Part shown: piece after piece, positions 24,428 through 32,237 of the stretch
How positions within the stretch are numbered: the stretch's first letter is position 1
Layout: each line of letters begins with the position of its first letter
Assembly (NCBI GenBank): GCA_900215285.1
Contig: OCMG01000003.1
Location: forward strand, 434,001 to 498,000
Source: Ensifer adhaerens
GTDB taxonomy: Bacteria > Pseudomonadota > Alphaproteobacteria > Rhizobiales > Rhizobiaceae
Length of the DNA: 64,000 nt
Reading direction: 5' to 3'
The notes under the pieces: generated by a model
Seen by the model: the letters and a program-made list of their open reading frames with translations, nothing else
Databases searched by the model: none
Told to the model about the DNA's origin: nothing
Made by a program: the position numbers and the translations under genes

Positions 24428-24823
24428 ATGTCCCGGAATGTCATGTTTTCGCGCCACCTGATGGCAGCCCTTGCGCTGGTCGTGCTTCCAGTCGGCGCCA
24501 TCGCCGCCGTCACATCGACCAGGCAGGCAGGCGGAACGCAGCTTTGCGAAATCAGCACGACGCCGCAGGCCGGTCTCGTGAAACTGGATGCGCTTGTCCA
24601 TGCCGACAAGTCCCTTAACGGAACCTACACGTTCCGTGTCCGCAAGACGGGTGGGGGTGGAAGCTCCACGATCAACCAGAGCGGGGATTTCGATGCCCGC
24701 GCCGGTCAAACGGCCACCCTCAGTTCCGTCTCGCTCGGAACCGGCGGCACCTACACGGCGACATTGAATGTTCAGACGGGTGCGGACAGTGTCACCTGCA
24801 CGAAGCAGATCGGCGGCTCATGA
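24428..24823 (+). CDS. csgH: Curli assembly/inhibitor protein CsgH
   Basis: A 131-residue secreted protein with a signal peptide (MAALALVVLPVGAIAAV). The mature part is a small beta-sandwich-type sequence with two Cys (LCEIST and VTCTKQ) and the pattern VRKTGGGGSSTINQSGDFDARAGQ that matches CsgH, the periplasmic protein that in rhizobia prevents premature curlin polymerisation. The gene lies 53 bases after the curlin-like gene and is followed by a strong terminator. The csgE, F and G genes expected for export are not in the window. Confidence 0.85.
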   Translation: MSRNVMFSRHLMAALALVVLPVGAIAAVTSTRQAGGTQLCEISTTPQAGLVKLDALVHADKSLNGTYTFRVRKTGGGGSSTINQSGDFDARAGQTATLSSVSLGTGGTYTATLNVQTGADSVTCTKQIGGS

Positions 24824-24852
24824 TCCGATGGGTAGGTCATGAGCTCCGCTTG

Positions 24853-24879
24853 AAGGGCGCCGGTTTGCGGCGCCCTTTT
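24853..24879 (+). terminator. Terminator after csgH
   Basis: Perfect 10-bp stem AAGGGCGCCG (24853-24862) / CGGCGCCCTT (24868-24877), 5-base loop, ending in four T. It separates csgH from the third curli gene, which must therefore have its own promoter in 24880-24998. Confidence 0.85.
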
Positions 24880-24998
24880 GCATGCCTGCCTGCTGCCGGA
24901 ATGGCTGAACGGCAACTGAACAGGCAGTTCCGGCTGGGTTCAGCATCAAAATGCGAATGTAGGTCATCGGCTCAGGCAGCCAGACCATGGAGATGACA

Positions 24999-25412
24999 AT
25001 GACCCGCACGATGCTTAAACTGATGACACTAGCTGTTCTGGCAGCAGGCCTCGGACAGGCCGCATTGCCAGCACCGGCTTATGCCGGCGGATTCATCTCC
25101 TTCGACGTCGCGCCGAACAATGCGAGGGACGCGGGCATCTTCTCGGCCGGTCTCCGCGCCTATTCGCTTTATCGCGGCCTGAAGGATGGGGATATCCGGC
25201 AGCTCGGCAGAGGCAACATGGCCGGCCTCGCGCAGGCGGGTCGCGGCAATCTTGGCATCATCCAGCAGCAGGGGGACGGCCATTCCGCCACGCTGCGGCA
25301 GAACGGCAACAACAACGCCTATGGTATCTTCCAATACGGTCGCAACACGCGGGCCGACGTGGTTCAGAGTGGTGACAATGGCAGCGGCGCCACGTTCAGT
25401 TACGGCTGGTAG
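24999..25412 (+). CDS. Curlin-repeat protein, CsgB-like
   Basis: A 137-residue secreted protein with a signal peptide (MLKLMTLAVLAAGLGQAALPAPAYA). A non-repeat region (residues 25-60, FDVAPNNARDAGIFSAGLRAYSLYRGL) is followed by curlin repeats: QLGRGN, QAGRGN, QQGDGH, QNGNNN, QYGRNT, QSGDNG. The longer N-terminal region and shorter repeat part resemble the nucleator CsgB rather than CsgA, but this is a guess. The ATG at 24987 is in frame, but GGAG overlaps it and precedes ATG 24999 by six bases, so 24999 is chosen. It has its own promoter, as csgH ends with a terminator. Confidence 0.82.
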   Translation: MTRTMLKLMTLAVLAAGLGQAALPAPAYAGGFISFDVAPNNARDAGIFSAGLRAYSLYRGLKDGDIRQLGRGNMAGLAQAGRGNLGIIQQQGDGHSATLRQNGNNNAYGIFQYGRNTRADVVQSGDNGSGATFSYGW

Positions 25413-25542
25413 CCGGTCCGGACGTCGGGGCTTGCAGGTTAGCCGAAACTGGCCTGCAAGCACAACGCCGAGGCGAAAATGGCGCCAGACGGATCAGCAG
25501 GCGGTTCGCGCGAACCGATGGAAAGCACTGGAGCGTCGTTTT

Positions 25543-25755
25543 TCAGCGCTTGTTCTCGCTGAACACGGGACTGATCATGAAAAAACAGAAACCGATCAGA
25601 AGCAGATAGCACAGAGCAATCAGGTGCGATGTATTAAGCGTCCCATGGGTAACGCCATATACAAAATGGCTCACTGCAAAAAATGGTGATAATGCGATCG
25701 CTGCCAAAGCTGTGATCATAATAGTTCTTATAAAATACAATTCCAGGCGCTTCAT
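25543..25755 (-). CDS. Small two-helix membrane protein of unknown function
   Basis: A 70-residue protein with two hydrophobic helices (residues 10-32 and 44-62) and a basic C-terminus (SENKR). The start has GGGGGA seven bases upstream (minus strand), which makes it a credible gene despite its size. The composition is lower in GC than its neighbours. It converges with the curlin gene at 24999-25412. No family recognised. Confidence 0.6.
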   Translation of the reverse strand: MKRLELYFIRTIMITALAAIALSPFFAVSHFVYGVTHGTLNTSHLIALCYLLLIGFCFFMISPVFSENKR

Positions 25756-26082
25756 GAAAACGTCCCCCGAAGCTTGTTCTTAATATAGATGCTTCCGATT
25801 ATATTTCTTGATAACCCTTTGTTAAGGTTAACGCACCAACTGCGATGACGTCAAGGTGGACTGTCGCCAGTTGGGCGTTGCGCCGGTTCCATCAACCGCA
25901 AAATTGCAGCCGCCAGCTTGCGGACTCTCAAAAAGTTATATAGCATAATTATCTGACGGTTCTGTCGGGAGGGGGCGTTGCATCCGGAGGGGATGCGACG
26001 GTTAGCGCGCAGACGCCTGCGGCAGCCTTTGGCAACCATATAGGGACCGGCATTCAATAGGGAAGTCACGGGAGGAGTTCCA
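25756..26082. other. Gene-free promoter region upstream of the liv operon
   Basis: About 327 bases without a gene. It holds GTTAAGGTTAAC (a short palindrome near 25820), an AT-rich stretch (TTATATAGCATAATTA) that could supply a -10, and a hairpin near 25976-25997 (GTTGCATCC/GGATGCGAC) that could lie in the leader. No known riboswitch was recognised. Confidence 0.4.
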
Positions 26083-27231
26083 ATGAAATTCAAGTTCTCA
26101 TTGCTGGCCGCAGCATGTGTGGCCGCGCTTGGTTTGTCTGCCGCTGTCGCCAAGGCGGAAGACGGCGTCTTGACGGTGGGGGCAACGCTGTCGACCACTG
26201 GGCCGGCTGCCGCGCTCGGCATTCCGGAAAAGAACGCGCTGACGCTTGTTCCGACCGAAATCGGCGGCCTCAAGGTGAAGCTCATCGTTCTTGACGATGC
26301 CGGCGATCCGACACAGGCGACGACGAATGCCAAGCGCCTGATCAACGACGACAAGGTCGACGTGATCCTGGGGTCATCTACCACGCCGCCGACGATTGCC
26401 GTTTCGGCTGTCGCCTTCGACGCCAAGGTGCCGCATTTCGGTCTCGGCCCGATGCCGATCACGCCCGGCAAGGAGCGCTACACGGTCGTCATGCCGCAAC
26501 CCGTTCCGCTGATGGCTGCGGGAATCTTCGAGCACATGAAGAAGAGCGGCGTGAAGACGGTCGGCATGATCGGCTTCGCGGACAGCTGGGGTGACCTCTG
26601 GGTTGGTCAGTTCAAGTCTGCCGCCGAGAAATACGGCCTGAAACTCGTCGCTGACGAGCGCTACGCCCGTGCCGACACGTCGGTGACCGGCCAGGTTCTG
26701 AAGCTGCTGGCCGCCAAGCCCGACGCGGTTCTGGTTGCCGCTTCCGGTACCGGCGCGGCCCTGCCGCAAGTGGCGCTGCGCGAGCGCGGCTTCAAGGGTC
26801 TTATCTATCAGACCCATGGCGCGGTCTCGCAGGACTTCATCCGCATCGCCGGCAAGGCAGCCGAAGGCGTGATCATGGCCTCCGGCCCCGACATGCTGCC
26901 GGAAGGCCAGCCCGACAGCGCGCTCACCAAGGCGCCCGGCCTCGCACTGGTTCAGGCCTACGAGCCGAAGTTCGGTCCGCGCAACCAGTTTGCCGGCCAT
27001 CCGTGGGATGCGTTCGAAGTGCTGAAGCGCGTCGTTCCCGTGGCTCTGAAAAAGGCCAAGCCCGGTACGCAGGAGTTCCGCGAGGCGATTGCCGACGCAT
27101 TTGTCACCGAGAAGGATATCGCCGCTTCCCAGGGCGTCTACAATTTCACGGCCACGGATCGCTACGGCGTGGACGAGCGCGCCCGCATCATGCTGACGGT
27201 CAAGGACGGCAAGTTCGAGCTGATCAAGTAA
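26083..27231 (+). CDS. Branched-chain amino acid-type ABC transporter substrate-binding protein
   Basis: A 382-residue periplasmic binding protein of the LivJ/LivK family. Residues 1-25 form the signal peptide (LLAAACVAALGLSAAVAKA). Typical stretches are VGATLSTTGPAAALGIPEKNAL, DDAGDPTQATTNAKRLI, VIGLSSTT-like VILGSSTTPPTIAVS, and VGMIGFADSWGDLW. It is the first gene of a five-component transporter in four genes. The actual ligand may be a leucine-type amino acid or another small organic acid, because this family is broad. GGGAGGAG precedes ATG 26083. Confidence 0.85.
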   Translation: MKFKFSLLAAACVAALGLSAAVAKAEDGVLTVGATLSTTGPAAALGIPEKNALTLVPTEIGGLKVKLIVLDDAGDPTQATTNAKRLINDDKVDVILGSSTTPPTIAVSAVAFDAKVPHFGLGPMPITPGKERYTVVMPQPVPLMAAGIFEHMKKSGVKTVGMIGFADSWGDLWVGQFKSAAEKYGLKLVADERYARADTSVTGQVLKLLAAKPDAVLVAASGTGAALPQVALRERGFKGLIYQTHGAVSQDFIRIAGKAAEGVIMASGPDMLPEGQPDSALTKAPGLALVQAYEPKFGPRNQFAGHPWDAFEVLKRVVPVALKKAKPGTQEFREAIADAFVTEKDIAASQGVYNFTATDRYGVDERARIMLTVKDGKFELIK

Positions 27232-27359
27232 AGATCGCTGCCGTTCGGGAGACCATCATGAGATCCGGCCTTGCTGCCGGGTCTCCTTCCGAAAATCTCC
27301 AATCCATGACAGGCTGCGACTGCGGCATCTCTAAACCTGTGTCCACAAGGAGATGAAAC

Positions 27360-28391
27360 TTGGATCTGACGATTCTGCTCTTTCTGGTGCAGGACGGCAT
27401 CACTAACGGGGCGATCTATGCGCTCCTGGGATTTGCCCTGGTGCTGGTCTTTGCGGTGACGCGCATCATCTTCATCCCACAGGGCGAGTTCGTCGCCTAT
27501 GGCGCGCTCACCTACGCCATGCTGCAGAGCGGCCACGTGCCCGGGACAGCCTATCTTCTACCGATTTTCGCGTTTATCGCACTCCTCTTTGATCTCTATG
27601 CAGAGCGCAACCGCATCACCGGCGGGTTCCTGCTTCGTCAGGGCATCGAGAAGATTGTTGTGCCGCTGGCGCTGCTATTTGCGGTGCGCGAAATGGCCGG
27701 GGTCTCCACCATTGCAAGCCTTATTCTGACTGTGGCGATCGTTTCGGCTCTCGGACCTCATCTTTATCGTATCGCCTTTCAGCCGTTGGCGGACCGCAGT
27801 GTCCTCGCGCTGCTGATCGCTGCGGTGGGCACGCATCTTGCGATGACCGGGCTCGGTCTCGTCTTCTTTGGCGCCGAAGGTCAGCGTGCCGATGCACTCA
27901 CCGATTTCTCCGTCGATCTCGGCCCACTGCCGATCAGCGGCCAGAACATTGCCGTGTATGTCGCGACCGTGCTTCTCATTGCCGGCCTCTACTGGTTCTT
28001 TGAGCGCACCGTGCAGGGCAAGGCGCTGCGCGCCACGGCCGTCAACCGTCTCGGCGCGCGCCTCGTAGGTATCCGAACGAAGGGCACCGGCAAGGTTGCC
28101 CTGGCGCTTGCCGCCGGAATCGGCGCGATCTCCGGCGTCTTGCTCGCGCCCATGACGACGATCTATTACGACACCGGCTTCGTGATCGGCCTGAAGGGCT
28201 TCGTCGCCGCGATTATTGGCGGGCTTGCAAGCTATCCGCTGACGGCCGCCGCCGCCCTTGCGGTGGGTCTGATCGAGAGCTTCTCGTCCTTCTTTGCCAG
28301 TGATTACAAGGAAGTCATCGTCTTCACGCTGCTGATCCCGGTTCTGCTGATCCGGTCCTTCACCAGCAAACATACGGACGAGGAGGACTGA
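27360..28391 (+). CDS. livH: Branched-chain amino acid-type ABC transporter permease LivH
   Basis: A 343-residue inner-membrane permease. The first 20 residues (DLTILLFLVQDGITNGAIYALLGFALVLVF) match LivH. Other motifs are ILKGFVAAIIGGLASYP-like GLKGFVAAIIGGLASYP near residue 275, and NRLGARLVGIRTKGTGKVALALAAGIGAISG (coupling helix). The start is TTG 27360: AAGGAG lies 7 bases upstream, while the ATG at 27353 is in another frame. It lies 128 bases after the binding-protein gene. The fused permease-ATPase follows after 3 bases. Confidence 0.88.
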   Translation: MDLTILLFLVQDGITNGAIYALLGFALVLVFAVTRIIFIPQGEFVAYGALTYAMLQSGHVPGTAYLLPIFAFIALLFDLYAERNRITGGFLLRQGIEKIVVPLALLFAVREMAGVSTIASLILTVAIVSALGPHLYRIAFQPLADRSVLALLIAAVGTHLAMTGLGLVFFGAEGQRADALTDFSVDLGPLPISGQNIAVYVATVLLIAGLYWFFERTVQGKALRATAVNRLGARLVGIRTKGTGKVALALAAGIGAISGVLLAPMTTIYYDTGFVIGLKGFVAAIIGGLASYPLTAAAALAVGLIESFSSFFASDYKEVIVFTLLIPVLLIRSFTSKHTDEED

Positions 28392-28394
28392 GCC

Positions 28395-30209
28395 ATGACC
28401 AATCGTATTGCCCTCTGCCTCTTCACCGCCGTCGTCATTCTGGCGCCCTTCGTCCCAGGCTTCCCGCCCTTCTGGATCATCCTGCTCGACAATATCGGAT
28501 TGGCGGCCATCGTCGCCGTTGGCCTCGTCGTGCTGACGGGCGTCGGCGGTCTCACCTCCTTCGGGCAGGCGGCTCTTGCCGGTTTCGGGGCCTATTCGGC
28601 CGCCGTGCTGACGACGCATTACGGCTGGACGCCGATTGCGACGCTCCCCGTTGCGCTCGCCGTCTCCGCACTCGCGGCGCTTCTTCTCGGCTTCGTCACC
28701 GTGCGGCTAGCGGGTCACTACCTGCCGCTCGGCACGATCGCCTGGGGCCTTGCCCTCTACTATCTCTTCGGACAGCTGGAACTTCTGGGCCGCCATGACG
28801 GCATCAGCTCGATCCCGCCGCTGACCATCGGCCCGATCAGCTTTCATGAACCGGCGCGGCTTCACGCCGTGATCTGGGGTGTATTGCTTCTGTGCGCCAT
28901 CGCGACGCTCAACCTTCTCGACAGCCGCATCGGCCGGGCGATCCGGTCGCTGCGCCGCGGCTCGACCATGGCCGGCGCCTTCGGCATTTCGGCGAGCCAG
29001 GCCAAGCTCATCGTCTTCGTCTATGCGGCGGTTCTGGCGGGTCTTTCCGGCTGGCTCTATGCCTTCTTCCAGAGCGCGGTGACGCCGAGCCCGTTCAATC
29101 TGAATGCCGGCATCAGCTATCTCTTCATGGCCGTGGTCGGCGGAGCGGGCCAGGTCTGGGGCGCGATCGCCGGGGCCTTCATCATTACGGAATTCCGCGA
29201 CGTCATCCAGCGCGTCATGCCGGTGCTGCTGACCGACAGTGCGCTCTATGAGCCGATCGTGTTCGGCGTCCTGCTGATCGTCCTGCTTCAGGTCGCGCCC
29301 GATGGACTCTGGCCACTGGCGCAGCGCTGGTTACCCGAACCCAAGCCGCGCCGGATCCCCGCCAATGCACAACCCCTGGCCGGTCGCGATATGCCAGTCG
29401 CCCGTGGCAACGAGATCCTGAAGGTCAACGACGCCACGAAGAAATTCGGCGGGTTGACAGCAGTCAACGCTGTCAACTTCGGGGTCAGATCCGGCGAGAT
29501 CGTCGCGCTGATCGGCCCGAACGGCGCCGGCAAGAGCACGACCTTCAACCTGATCACCGGCGTACTCTCCTTAAGTTCGGGCACTGTCTCGTTTGCGGGA
29601 CAGACCATCTCGGGCATCGGCCAGCAACGGATCGCCGACCTCGGCATTGCCCGCACCTTCCAGCATGTGAAGCTGCTGCCGGACATGTCGGTTCTGGAAA
29701 ACGTTGCGATCGGCGGCCACTTGCGCGGCCGCAAGGGCCTGCTCTCTGCCCTCATCCGCACCGACCGGGCCGAAGAGGCTGCGCTTTTCGCCGAAGCCGC
29801 GCGGCAGATCGAGCGAGTCGGCCTTGGCGAACATATGCACAAACCGGCCGGCAGCCTCGCGCTCGGCCAGCAGCGCATCGTTGAAATCGCCCGCGCGCTG
29901 ACGATGAACCCCTCGCTGCTTCTGCTTGACGAACCGGCGGCCGGTCTGCGCCACTTCGAAAAGGGTCAGCTTTCGGAACTCTTGAGCCAGTTGCGCTCGG
30001 AAGGCATGAGCGTGCTTTTGGTCGAACACGACATGGGCTTCGTCATGGGACTGACCGACCATATCGTCGTGCTCGATTTCGGCACCAAGATCGCCGAAGG
30101 TCCCCCGGAGGTCATCCGCAAGCATCCGGCCGTGCTGGAAGCCTATCTCGGCGGCGCAGCCGAACCCAGACAGAGATCCGAGGCCGTTTCGGGAGGTGCC
30201 GAAGCATGA
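28395..30209 (+). CDS. Fused LivM permease and LivG ATPase
   Basis: A 604-residue protein. Residues 1-310 form a LivM-type permease with about nine hydrophobic segments (GVGGLTSFGQAALAGFGAYSAA near residue 52, SLRRGSTMAGAFGISASQAKLIVF coupling region, VVGGAGQVWGAIAGAF). Residues 340-595 form a LivG-type ATPase with Walker A GPNGAGKST, signature LALGQQRIVEIARAL, Walker B LLLLDEPAAGL and the switch His in VEHDMGFV. LivG is normally separate. Such LivM-LivG fusions occur in many alphaproteobacteria. It is followed by livF with a 4-base overlap (ATGA). The fusion keeps channel and motor in one chain. Confidence 0.9.
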   Translation: MTNRIALCLFTAVVILAPFVPGFPPFWIILLDNIGLAAIVAVGLVVLTGVGGLTSFGQAALAGFGAYSAAVLTTHYGWTPIATLPVALAVSALAALLLGFVTVRLAGHYLPLGTIAWGLALYYLFGQLELLGRHDGISSIPPLTIGPISFHEPARLHAVIWGVLLLCAIATLNLLDSRIGRAIRSLRRGSTMAGAFGISASQAKLIVFVYAAVLAGLSGWLYAFFQSAVTPSPFNLNAGISYLFMAVVGGAGQVWGAIAGAFIITEFRDVIQRVMPVLLTDSALYEPIVFGVLLIVLLQVAPDGLWPLAQRWLPEPKPRRIPANAQPLAGRDMPVARGNEILKVNDATKKFGGLTAVNAVNFGVRSGEIVALIGPNGAGKSTTFNLITGVLSLSSGTVSFAGQTISGIGQQRIADLGIARTFQHVKLLPDMSVLENVAIGGHLRGRKGLLSALIRTDRAEEAALFAEAARQIERVGLGEHMHKPAGSLALGQQRIVEIARALTMNPSLLLLDEPAAGLRHFEKGQLSELLSQLRSEGMSVLLVEHDMGFVMGLTDHIVVLDFGTKIAEGPPEVIRKHPAVLEAYLGGAAEPRQRSEAVSGGAEA

Positions 30210-30919
30210 GCAAGCCATTGCTTTCCGTGTCCAACCTCTCCGTTTCCTATGGCAAGGTCGAGGCCGTGCGCGGCGTTTCGCTGGAGGTCTTCTCCGGCGA
30301 GATCGTCACTGTGATCGGTGCGAATGGCGCGGGTAAGTCCACGCTCCTGAATGCCGCCATGGGCATCCTGCCCGCCACCGGCGAACAGGCCTTCGACGGC
30401 GCGCCCATCGGTCGGCTGGAAGTCGAGGACCGTGTCGCAGCCGGCCTTTCGCTGGTCTCCGAACGGCGTGAGCTTTTCTCCTCCATGAGCGTCGAGGACA
30501 ACTTGCGCCTCGGTGCGGTGCGTTTCTCTGAACGCGAGGCGCAGGCCCGCATGGCCGGCGTCTTCGACCGCTTCCCGCGCCTGAAGGAACGCCGCCGTCA
30601 GGAGGCCGGCACCATGTCGGGCGGCGAGCGTCAGATGCTTGCCATGGGCCGCGCGCTGATGGCCGGGCCGAAAGTGCTCATGCTGGACGAACCGAGCCTC
30701 GGCCTTGCCCCGCGCATCGTCGCCGACATCTTCACCATCATCGAGGACCTGCGCAAGGACGGCGTGGCGATCCTCCTGGTAGAGCAGAATGCGCGGGCGG
30801 CGCTGAACGCCGCCGACCGCGCCTATGTGATGGAGCTTGGCGAGATCACCATGAGCGGGCGGGCGGCGGATCTCGCCAACGATCCGCAGATCGAGCGGAG
30901 TTATCTGGGGCTGCATTGA
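30206..30919 (+). CDS. livF: Branched-chain amino acid-type ABC transporter ATPase LivF
   Basis: A 237-residue ATPase. Walker A GANGAGKST (near residue 37), signature MSGGERQMLAMGRALM, Walker B VLMLDEPSLGLAP and switch His replaced region VEQNARAAL (Q in this family) are visible. The typical LivF end (YVMELGEITMSGRAADL, IERSYLGLH) is present. Its ATG overlaps the preceding stop (ATGA). It pairs with the fused LivG domain. The operon ends here, followed by a repeat and no clear terminator. Confidence 0.92.
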   Translation: MSKPLLSVSNLSVSYGKVEAVRGVSLEVFSGEIVTVIGANGAGKSTLLNAAMGILPATGEQAFDGAPIGRLEVEDRVAAGLSLVSERRELFSSMSVEDNLRLGAVRFSEREAQARMAGVFDRFPRLKERRRQEAGTMSGGERQMLAMGRALMAGPKVLMLDEPSLGLAPRIVADIFTIIEDLRKDGVAILLVEQNARAALNAADRAYVMELGEITMSGRAADLANDPQIERSYLGLH

Positions 30920-30950
30920 GGCACGCATCCGCTGGCGGCAAATGTCGCCG

Positions 30951-31079
30951 GGGAACCCCTCATCTGTCCTTCGGACATCTTCTCCCCAAGGGGAGAAGAG
31001 GGAAGCCGCGACGTTGCCACTCCTCCTCTCCCCTTGGGGGAGAGGGTCGCCGAGCGATAGCGGAGGCGGGGTGAGGGGG
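30951..31079. repeat. RIME-like palindromic intergenic repeat, copy 6
   Basis: GGAACCCCTCATCTGTCC, TTCTCCCCAAGGGGAGAAG, then CCTCTCCCCTTGGGGGAGAGG and GGGTCGCCGAGCGATAGCGG, ending AGGCGGGGTGAGGGGG. Nearly the same arrangement as copy 2. It fills the gap between livF and the exonuclease gene. The rest of 31080-31226 shows no gene. Confidence 0.85.
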
Positions 31080-31226
31080 CGACGCGGCAGAACATCGGCC
31101 GTCTCACAAACCACCCGCCTCCCGCTGCCGTATCCCTCACGCCCACCCTTGAATTCCCCGGAACCGGCGCATCATATGGGCGTTACTGATCAATCACCGC
31201 CCCTTTGATGAGGTCCCGCCACGCCC

Positions 31227-32237
31227 ATGGATGCCGAGCAGCTTCTGAGCCCGAGACCGGAAGGGCTTTATTGCCGGCCTGGCGGCTTCTATATCGATCC
31301 GGTGCGGCCGGTCGAGCGGGCGCTGATCACCCACGGCCATTCCGATCATGCTCGCCCCGGCCATGGCGCGGTGCTGGCCACACGGCGCACGCTCGATATC
31401 ATGGGACTGCGCTATGGCGCGGACTTTTGCGGATCGGAACAGGCCGCCGCCTTCGGCGAGACGATCAATATCAATGGCGTGACAGTCAGCTTTCACCCCG
31501 CCGGCCATGTGCTCGGCTCCGCGCAGATTGCCGTCGAGATGGACGGCACCCGCATTATTGTATCCGGCGATTACAAGCGCTCGCCCGACCCGACGGCGGA
31601 AGCCTTCGAGCCCGTGCCCTGTGATGTCTTCATCACCGAGGCGACCTTCGGCCTGCCGGTCTTCCGCCATCCGGATCCCGACAAGGAAATGGGCAAGCTG
31701 ATCGCCTCACTGAAGCTCTTCCCCGAGCGCACGCACATGATCGGTGCCTATGCGCTCGGCAAGGCGCAGCGGGTGATCGCGCTGTTGCGCCGCCAGGGCT
31801 ATGACGCGCCGATCTACATTCACGGCTCGCTCGACAAGCTCTGCCGCTATTATCAGAGCGAGGGGATCGATCTCGGCGATCTGCGTCCGGCCACCGTCGA
31901 GAAATCCGAGCGCGCGGATTATCGCGGGGCGGTCGTCATCGGCCCGCCATCCTCCTTTTCCGACCGTTGGGCGCGGCGCTTTGCCGAGCCGCTGACCGGC
32001 TTCGCCTCCGGGTGGATGATGGTGCGCCAGCGTGTTCGCCAGCGCGGCGTCGAACTCCCGCTCATCATTTCCGACCATTGCGACTGGGACGAGTTGACGG
32101 CGACCATCCGCGAGATCGGCCCGCAGGAGGTCTGGGTGACGCATGGGCGCGAAGAGGCGCTGGTGCGCTGGTGTGAGCTGCAGGGCGTTGCCGCCAAGCC
32201 GCTGCATCTCGTCGGCTATGAAGACGAGGGCGATTGA
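31227..32237 (+). CDS. Ligase-associated DNA exonuclease (metallo-beta-lactamase fold)
   Basis: A 336-residue protein of the MBL/beta-CASP fold. The zinc-binding motif HGHSDH is at residues 36-41 (ALITHGHSDHARPGHG), followed by AGHVLGSAQ, VSGDYKRSPDPT and FGLPVFRHP. It is the type annotated as ligase-associated DNA exonuclease, which pairs with an ATP-dependent ligase in bacterial repair cassettes. The next gene is exactly such a ligase, with a 1-base overlap (TGATG), so joint function in DNA end or strand-break repair is inferred. The Lhr-type helicase and metallophosphoesterase that usually complete the cassette are absent here. Confidence 0.9.
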   Translation: MDAEQLLSPRPEGLYCRPGGFYIDPVRPVERALITHGHSDHARPGHGAVLATRRTLDIMGLRYGADFCGSEQAAAFGETININGVTVSFHPAGHVLGSAQIAVEMDGTRIIVSGDYKRSPDPTAEAFEPVPCDVFITEATFGLPVFRHPDPDKEMGKLIASLKLFPERTHMIGAYALGKAQRVIALLRRQGYDAPIYIHGSLDKLCRYYQSEGIDLGDLRPATVEKSERADYRGAVVIGPPSSFSDRWARRFAEPLTGFASGWMMVRQRVRQRGVELPLIISDHCDWDELTATIREIGPQEVWVTHGREEALVRWCELQGVAAKPLHLVGYEDEGD

